Shown here: piece after piece, positions 15,103 to 19,014 of the stretch | Layout: each line of letters starts with the position of its first letter | How positions within the stretch are numbered: the stretch's first letter is position 1 | Source: Nitrososphaerales archaeon TH703 | Lineage (GTDB): Archaea > Thermoproteota > Nitrososphaeria > Nitrososphaerales > Nitrososphaeraceae | Assembly (NCBI GenBank): GCA_014523525.1 | Contig: JAATVL010000156.1 | Coordinates: forward strand, 1-19,014 | Direction: 5' to 3' | Length of the DNA: 19,014 bases | Translations under genes and position numbers: made by a program | Notes under the pieces: generated by a model | What the model was told of the DNA's origin: nothing | Seen by the model: only the letters and a program-made list of their open reading frames with translations | Databases searched by the model: none

Positions 15103-16473
15103 TTATTTCTCATTTAGTATCTCTGTAACAAGCCGTGTGTATTCATTGACTTTGGAATTGATTAACAATTCGTCTGTAGATTCCCCATAAATTCTAATCA
15201 AAGGCTCAGTGCCACTTGGGCGTAGCATTAACCAACTTTCTTCATCAAACCAAACCTTGACGCCGTCAAGCGTTTCAATTTTCATCGGACTGCCATGATT
15301 CTTTACCATATCCATCAATTTTTTGATTAATCCAATATCAGAACAATGAAATTTAGACTTGTATTGGTAAACTAATGGGAGGGATGACAACAACTCTGAT
15401 AGCGACTTTTCCTCTGAGGCCAGTAAATCGAGCATCAGTGCAGTTGTCATTGCGCCATCTCTTACCTGATTCAATATTCCGTACATGAAACCTCCATTTT
15501 CCTCCATTCCAATAAAGGCATTTTGCTTTACCATTTCACGGGATACTTCGACGCTGCCGACTTTTGTATGAATAACCTCTGAATCGTTGTCTTGTGCAAT
15601 TTTTGTCAGGACATGGGTAGTGTTTATCGGGCAAACTATTTTCGCCTTAGGATGTTTCTCAGTTATCAGGTATCTTGCTAATAAGGTCCCTGTTTTGTCA
15701 CCCCAATGAATGATTCCTTGTTCATCGCAAAATATGGATCTATCTCCATCTCCATCGTACGCAGCGCCAAGATCGGATTTCGTTTCTCTTGCAACAGAAC
15801 TTAATAAATTGAGGTTTGTCGGCGTTGGCTCTGATCCTCTTCCTGGGAAATTACCATCTACAGTTCCATTAAGCGTTATTACCGTACATCCAAGCCTCTT
15901 GGTCAGTTCTGGAGCAACTAGCGCTTGAATTCCGTTTCCTAAATCCATTGTTATTTTAAATTTATGTTGCTTGATTCTGTCTACATCTACTAATTTTAGA
16001 ACATCACCAATATAGCTGTCAATTATCAATTCTTCTTTGAAGTTTCGTCCTATTTTGTTTGAGTTAATAAACGATTTATTTCTAAAAATCTCTTCAACCA
16101 CTATCTCATCTTCTCTTGATAATTCAACTCCATCTTTTGCGATGGGTTTTACTCCATTGTATTCTGGAGGATTGTGTGAGGCAGTAATCATAATGCCGCC
16201 TACATATTGATTTTTTTTTGTTGCATACTGAAGACAAGGTGTTGGTAGGAGACCTGCATCACCTGTATCTAGTCCACTTGAATTTAAAACTGCGGTAATA
16301 ATATTAAACATGATATTATTTGAATTTCGACCATCCCTTCCAACTAAAATTGAACCTTCCTTGTAATAAGTTCCCAATGACTTAGAAACATCTACTAAGA
16401 AATCCAGAGAAAGATCTTTTCCAAAAATACCTCTAATTCCATTAGTACCAAATAAAGGCATATTCTGATTCAT
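15103..16473 (-). CDS. glmM: Phosphoglucosamine mutase-type phosphohexomutase
   Basis: An alpha-D-phosphohexomutase interconverting sugar 6- and 1-phosphates, feeding UDP-N-acetylglucosamine or nucleotide-sugar synthesis. The 456 residues show FGTNGIRG (8-15), the phosphoserine loop TASHNPPEYNG with S99, the Mg-binding loop DGDGDR (240-245), the sugar-binding loop EENGG (324-328) and the phosphate-binding RPSGTEP (418-424). The EENGG loop is, as I recall, usual in archaeal GlmM-like enzymes rather than the GEQSGH of bacterial GlmM, so phosphomannomutase activity remains possible. The ATG at 16473 gives a sensible start; M5 is an alternative. It lies upstream of L7Ae on the same strand with an 83-nt gap, and diverges from the tRNA gene across 66 nt. 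Confidence 0.85.
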   Translation of the reverse strand: MNQNMPLFGTNGIRGIFGKDLSLDFLVDVSKSLGTYYKEGSILVGRDGRNSNNIMFNIITAVLNSSGLDTGDAGLLPTPCLQYATKKNQYVGGIMITASHNPPEYNGVKPIAKDGVELSREDEIVVEEIFRNKSFINSNKIGRNFKEELIIDSYIGDVLKLVDVDRIKQHKFKITMDLGNGIQALVAPELTKRLGCTVITLNGTVDGNFPGRGSEPTPTNLNLLSSVARETKSDLGAAYDGDGDRSIFCDEQGIIHWGDKTGTLLARYLITEKHPKAKIVCPINTTHVLTKIAQDNDSEVIHTKVGSVEVSREMVKQNAFIGMEENGGFMYGILNQVRDGAMTTALMLDLLASEEKSLSELLSSLPLVYQYKSKFHCSDIGLIKKLMDMVKNHGSPMKIETLDGVKVWFDEESWLMLRPSGTEPLIRIYGESTDELLINSKVNEYTRLVTEILNEK

Positions 16474-16496
16474 GATAACTAAACACCAATATATTC

Positions 16497-16515
16497 TAAA
16501 TAATAGATAAATTTG
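16497..16515. promoter_or_regulatory. Compact divergent promoter between glmM and tRNA-Leu
   Basis: Within 66 nt, a minus-strand TTATTTAG (16497-16504) lies 24-31 nt before the glmM ATG, and a plus-strand ATAAATTT (about 16508-16515) lies 25-32 nt before the tRNA 5' end. Both fit archaeal TATA spacing, giving back-to-back promoters and a leaderless glmM mRNA. Confidence 0.4.
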
Positions 16516-16572
16516 GCCGCATAACTTTCAAAATTCGATGCGGGGGTTGCCAAGCTAGGTCAACGGCGCAGG

Positions 16573-16594
16573 TCTCGCGCAAAGCGAGTGCGAT
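16573..16594 (+). other. tRNA intron 1, non-canonical position 30/31
   Basis: The 22-nt intron is framed by a strict bulge-helix-bulge: 3-nt bulges GGT (16571-16573) and ATG (16593-16595), a 4-bp central helix CGCA/TGCG (16567-16570 with 16589-16592), an inner helix CTCGC/GCGAG (16574-16578 with 16584-16588) closed by a GCAAA loop, and an outer G16566-C16596, G16565-U16597 extension. Cuts after the second bulge base give the boundaries stated. Confidence 0.8.
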
Positions 16595-16602
16595 GCTTAG
16601 AA

Positions 16603-16626
16603 TGGATAACATTCACATTCCTAGAT
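16603..16626 (+). other. tRNA intron 2, at or next to canonical position 37/38
   Basis: Central helix TTAG/CTAG (16597-16600 with 16621-16624) is followed by bulges AAT (16601-16603) and ATC (16625-16627), and an inner helix GGAT/ATTC (16604-16607 with 16617-16620). The outer pair C16596-C16628 does not form, so the motif is relaxed. Bulge geometry gives 16603-16626; the canonical 37/38 site would be 16602-16625. Either leaves a seven-base loop. Confidence 0.6.
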
Positions 16627-16762
16627 CCCTGTTCCTTAGGGATTCGTGGGTTCAAATCCCACCCCCCGCACTCTATAAATAAAAATCTGCTTTGTTGTTA
16701 CTCATTTAATTATCCTGTATCAAATTTCTAAAATCTAAAAGGCAAAATGAATATTCTATTAA

Positions 16763-16954
16763 TCATAAACTGCACAATTTTTTGTGTTTTTCATCATGAA
16801 AATGAAGGTCACAAAAATCTCCGTCACATGTATAACAGTGCCATCCTGATAGTGTGTAGCAAACTGAACATTTTCGTGTAGGGTTATTATAATCAAAGTC
16901 CCTTCTTGATTTTTTGAAAATTTTCTGTCTCTGTTCAGGACTCATTTCTTGCAA
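16763..16954 (-). CDS. Small HIT-like zinc-finger protein
   Basis: A 63-residue protein with a basic N-terminal helix (SPEQRQKIFKKSRRDF) and a cysteine/histidine-rich C-terminus: C29, C32, C40, C43, C48, H51, H53, H57 and C61. The CxxC-x7-CxxC-x4-C...H...C order resembles the HIT-type zinc finger that binds two zinc ions in a crossed arrangement, but the sixth ligand position is displaced, with His at +3 and +5 after C48. Eukaryotic HIT fingers occur in snoRNP-assembly and chromatin factors; any such role here is inference. It is a single-gene unit converging on the tRNA-Leu gene; start at 16954 or M4 (16945). Function unknown. Confidence 0.75.
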   Translation of the reverse strand: MQEMSPEQRQKIFKKSRRDFDYNNPTRKCSVCYTLSGWHCYTCDGDFCDLHFHDEKHKKLCSL

Positions 16955-17124
16955 ACCAAATTGTGAAGAGCAATCAAAAAGTACATATCTACTCTAGTCT
17001 GTTAGACTTAAATTCACTAAAAGTGTATTTATCATCGCTCTAGAATTGAAGTCAACTTATTTAAGTATTAGTATTATCATTTTTAGAATCCTTTAATTTT
17101 GAGCTTTATTAATCCATTGTATTC

Positions 17125-18027
17125 ATGAATAGAAATGATAGACTATTAGTTGAGGTAACAGTTGTAGGTAAAGATAGAAAAGGCGTTGTGGCTGATGTAA
17201 CAAATTTTATTTTCAAAAACGATGGAAATATTGAACAAATAAATCAAAATGTCATCAGTGGGCTATTTGGTATGCAACTTGAGGCCTCATTTCATCACCA
17301 TGATTTTAAGAAGAAATTATTTGATACTGAACTGAAAACCCTGGCAAAAAAATTACATATGGAAGTAAAAATTCACTATCAAGAACCCAAAAGATTAAAG
17401 AACATTGCTATTTTTGTAAGCAAAGAAAGTCACTGCCTCACCAAATTGCTGGATGCAAAAGTAACTGGTGAGATAAATGCTAATATTGCTGTCATTATAG
17501 CAAGCGATAATACGGCCAATTCTATTGCAAAAAAATACAATATCCCATTTTATCACATTATACACTCCAGACAAACGGATGCAGAAGATGAAATTCTGGA
17601 CATCATGGATCGCTATAATGTAGATTTGATAGTTCTGGGAAGATACATGAAAATATTGACTCCAAACTTTGTCTGGAGGTATCCTGATAGGATAATTAAC
17701 ATTCATCCATCATTACTACCCGCATTTCCTGGAGCATATGCGTATGTCCAAGCATATGAAAGAGGAGCAAAAATCGTTGGATGTACAGCTCATTTTGTAA
17801 CTGAAGACCTTGATCAAGGACCTATTATTTGTCAGGAATCATTTAGAGTTAGACAAGGAGATACTGTCGAATCGATTAAGAGAAGAGGACAGAAACTAGA
17901 AGCAGTAACATTGCTAGAAGCAGTAACGCTATACCTAGAAAACCGCATAGAACTAAATTGGGGACGGGTGCTCATTAAAGACACAAATAGAGACCAGGAA
18001 ATGAATTATTCAAAAGTTAAGAATTGA
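17125..18027 (+). CDS. purU: Formyltetrahydrofolate deformylase (PurU-type)
   Basis: It probably hydrolyses 10-formyl-tetrahydrofolate to tetrahydrofolate and formate, balancing one-carbon pools. The 300 residues comprise an N-terminal ACT domain (about 5-86, VVGKDRKGVVADVTNFIF) and a formyltransferase-fold domain (about 92-275). The catalytic Asn-His-Asp set is N192, H194 and D230, within NIHPSLLPAF and EDLDQGP. VLGRYMKIL, GCTAHFV and the ACT-plus-formyltransferase layout are PurU traits; PurN lacks the ACT domain. The loop reads HPS where bacterial PurU has HHS, a PurN-like feature, so the true substrate is less certain. The ATG at 17125 follows a TTTAATTTT element 25-33 nt upstream. The creatininase-family gene begins 48 nt later on the same strand. 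Confidence 0.83.
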   Translation: MNRNDRLLVEVTVVGKDRKGVVADVTNFIFKNDGNIEQINQNVISGLFGMQLEASFHHHDFKKKLFDTELKTLAKKLHMEVKIHYQEPKRLKNIAIFVSKESHCLTKLLDAKVTGEINANIAVIIASDNTANSIAKKYNIPFYHIIHSRQTDAEDEILDIMDRYNVDLIVLGRYMKILTPNFVWRYPDRIINIHPSLLPAFPGAYAYVQAYERGAKIVGCTAHFVTEDLDQGPIICQESFRVRQGDTVESIKRRGQKLEAVTLLEAVTLYLENRIELNWGRVLIKDTNRDQEMNYSKVKN

Positions 18028-18075
18028 AGATTTGTTTGATTAGTTTAATAACTCAATTAAATATCAGTTATATTG

Positions 18076-18777
18076 ATGTCTATATACAATCTTAGTAGTC
18101 ATGAGATAGATAATAATAAAAGGCGCATAATAATACCATTAGGTGCGATAGAACAACATGGGCCTCATCTTCCAATAACTACTGACACAATAATTGCAGA
18201 GTATCTAGCAAACCAAATTTCAAAAAAAATTTCTTCGTACGTTCTACCAAATATTCCTTACGGAGTATCGTACGAACACAAGCCATTATTCAACATTTCG
18301 ATAAGCAATGATCTACTTTCGGAGCTTTTAAGTCAAATATGTGTTTCATTGGCAGAAAATGGTTTTAGCTACGTTATAATATTAAATGGCCATCATGGAA
18401 ATATGGGAGTATTGCAATATGTTCCTCAGAAAGTAGTTAAGTATAATGCGAGAGTAAATGTATTTGGGATTAACTACTGGCAGTTGATTGAAAGGGAATT
18501 CGATCATGCTGGTTTTGTGGAAACCTCCTTGATGATGGCTATACAACCAAAACTGGTCCAAATGCAAAAATCCAAAAAAGGATATGTCGACGAAAAGAGA
18601 TTGCGTGCTACATATTCTACTTTTCTTAATAATCCATCATCTTTTAAGATAACAAGAAATGGTGTTTGGGGTGATCCCACTAAGGCTTCTAAAAAAGAAG
18701 GCAAAAAAATAATATCAGTTACAGTTAAGAATCTTGTTAGATCAATAAAAGAACTTGATGATCTACTTAGGATGTAG
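18076..18777 (+). CDS. Creatininase-family metal-dependent amidohydrolase (ArfB/MftE-like)
   Basis: The 233-residue protein has the family's metal-binding block PLGAIEQHGPHLPITTDT, with E26, H28 and D37, then GVSYEH, NGHHGN (104-109) and HAGFVETS (144-151). Relatives include creatininase, MftE and the archaeal deformylase ArfB, which removes formate from the formylamino-pyrimidine intermediate of riboflavin and F420 synthesis. The lack of Glu in NGHHGN argues against true creatininase. ArfB is attractive for an archaeon expected to make F420, but is inference. The motif I expect as HAGExETS has Phe147 in place of the first Glu. The ATG at 18076 is preferred to an adjacent TTG at 18073; a TTTAATAA element lies about 25-33 nt upstream, suggesting a leaderless mRNA separate from purU. 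Confidence 0.8.
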   Translation: MSIYNLSSHEIDNNKRRIIIPLGAIEQHGPHLPITTDTIIAEYLANQISKKISSYVLPNIPYGVSYEHKPLFNISISNDLLSELLSQICVSLAENGFSYVIILNGHHGNMGVLQYVPQKVVKYNARVNVFGINYWQLIEREFDHAGFVETSLMMAIQPKLVQMQKSKKGYVDEKRLRATYSTFLNNPSSFKITRNGVWGDPTKASKKEGKKIISVTVKNLVRSIKELDDLLRM

Positions 18778-18884
18778 AACTTTTTCTTGAAACTGATATT
18801 TGTTTTTGTTATTAGTAAAAATATGGCGTTTTTGAATAACTCTAAAAATTATGCTTGTGCAAAATGTGATTATTTATTATTAAC

Positions 18885-18893
18885 TTTAATATA
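18885..18893 (+). promoter_or_regulatory. Candidate TATA box of the Sm-like protein gene
   Basis: TTTAATATA lies 37-45 nt before the ATG at 18930, predicting a leader of about 15 nt. The 152-nt gap after the preceding gene also has short T-runs (for example 18781-18785) that could end the upstream transcript. Confidence 0.4.
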
Positions 18894-18929
18894 GACCTTC
18901 ATTAAGGAATACCATAGGTAGTGGAATAG

Positions 18930-19014
18930 ATGTCCGTTGACATGGCTGTAAAGATACTTGACGAAAGTTTAGGTAAAATAGTGCTCATAAAATTGAAAGG
19001 GAGTAAGGTAATTC
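18930..19014 (+). CDS. Sm-like (LSm/SmAP) RNA-binding protein, 5' part only
   Basis: Only 28 codons are present before the window ends. The translation, MSVDMAVKILDESLGK followed by IVLIKLKGSKVI, matches the start of archaeal Sm-like proteins: an N-terminal helix (LDESLGK) followed by the first strand of the Sm1 motif with its (V/I)LIKLKG core. These proteins form hexameric or heptameric rings that bind oligo-U RNA. The start ATG is preceded by GGTAGTGG, a weak ribosome-binding site, and by a TATA box. The Sm2 motif that would confirm the call lies outside the window. Confidence 0.75.
   Translation, partial: MSVDMAVKILDESLGKIVLIKLKGSKVI

Larger units (their letters stand above)
16540..16670 (+). 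tRNA. tRNA-Leu (UAG) with two apparent introns
   Basis: The acceptor stem GCGGGGG (16540-16546) pairs with CCCCCGC (16663-16669). D stem GCC/GGC is 16549-16551/16565-16567; T arm GTGGG-TTCAAAT-CCCAC is 16646-16662. A 14-nt variable arm (16632-16645) and discriminator A16670 indicate leucine; CCA is not encoded. As written the anticodon arm cannot form. Removing 16573-16594 joins CAGG to G16595, making CAGGG, which pairs perfectly with CCCTG (16627-16631); the loop is CTTAGAA or CTTAGAT, anticodon UAG at 16598-16600. A second insert of 24 nt lies after position 37 or 38. Intron 1 has a complete bulge-helix-bulge motif. The mature tRNA would be 85 nt. A single-intron reading leaves a U-C mismatch and no such motif. 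Confidence 0.85.

Noticed and set aside
16588..16602. Reading the tRNA as Ser(GCU) from the ATGCTTA loop
   Set aside because: No flanking stem forms, position 37 would be U, and discriminator A with this variable arm indicates leucine.
16576..16621. A single 46-nt intron at position 33/34 of the tRNA
   Set aside because: It also yields a UAG anticodon, but leaves a U-C mismatch at 31-39, and no bulge-helix-bulge can be drawn at its ends (central pairing fails). The two-intron model restores a perfect stem and one complete motif.
18073..18075. TTG start for the creatininase-family gene
   Set aside because: An ATG follows immediately at 18076; nothing favours the extra residue.

Overview
The window reads as a chromosomal segment of a low-GC archaeon, most likely an ammonia-oxidising thaumarchaeon (Nitrososphaeria, Nitrososphaerales-like). 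The reasons are the archaeal information-processing genes (prefoldin alpha, FtsY, L7Ae, S28e, L24e, aIF5B, archease, an Sm-like protein), a split tRNA gene with bulge-helix-bulge introns, TATA boxes about 25-33 nt upstream of starts with short or absent leaders, and frequent TTG and GTG starts. Lineage is inferred from gene content and protein style, not from a search. No insertion sequence, prophage, CRISPR array or transfer signature was seen; this is core genome.

Layout. 1-233: AT-rich upstream region with a short GTCGT-rich tandem repeat. 234-776: four-helix membrane protein of unknown function. 884-3679 (+): prefoldin alpha (pfdA), ftsY and ornithine carbamoyltransferase (argF), the last starting inside the end of ftsY. 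3680-3912: convergent gap with T-tracts on both strands. 3913-5409 (-): argininosuccinate lyase (argH), divergent from a MIP18/DUF59-family Fe-S assembly-type gene at 5539-5856 (+). 5882-9221 (-): a tightly coupled succinate dehydrogenase operon, transcribed sdhA-sdhC-sdhD-sdhB. 9375-9644 (+): small orphan gene. 9672-10937 (-): histidyl-tRNA synthetase, divergent from archease (11011, +). 11591-11929 (+): thioredoxin. 11994-15019 (-): the conserved archaeal operon L7Ae, S28e, L24e, ndk, aIF5B, with overlaps or gaps of 0-9 nt. 15103-16473 (-): phosphoglucosamine mutase-type enzyme. 16540-16670 (+): tRNA-Leu. 16763-16954 (-): small zinc-finger protein. 17125-18777 (+): a PurU-type formyl-tetrahydrofolate deformylase followed by a creatininase-family hydrolase. 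18930-end (+): start of an Sm-like protein, cut by the window.

How the genes fit together. argF and argH carry out two arginine-synthesis steps. SDH links the citric-acid cycle to the quinone pool and needs three Fe-S clusters; an Fe-S assembly-type gene converges on its 3' end. The L7Ae-aIF5B operon, HisRS, tRNA-Leu and archease serve translation and RNA processing.

The most notable structure is the tRNA-Leu(UAG) gene. It is best explained by two introns: a 22-nt intron at the non-canonical position 30/31 with a complete bulge-helix-bulge motif, and a 24-nt intron at or next to the canonical 37/38 site. Their folding elements share a nucleotide, which suggests ordered splicing. Archease, the cofactor of the RtcB ligase that joins such exons, lies about 5 kb away.
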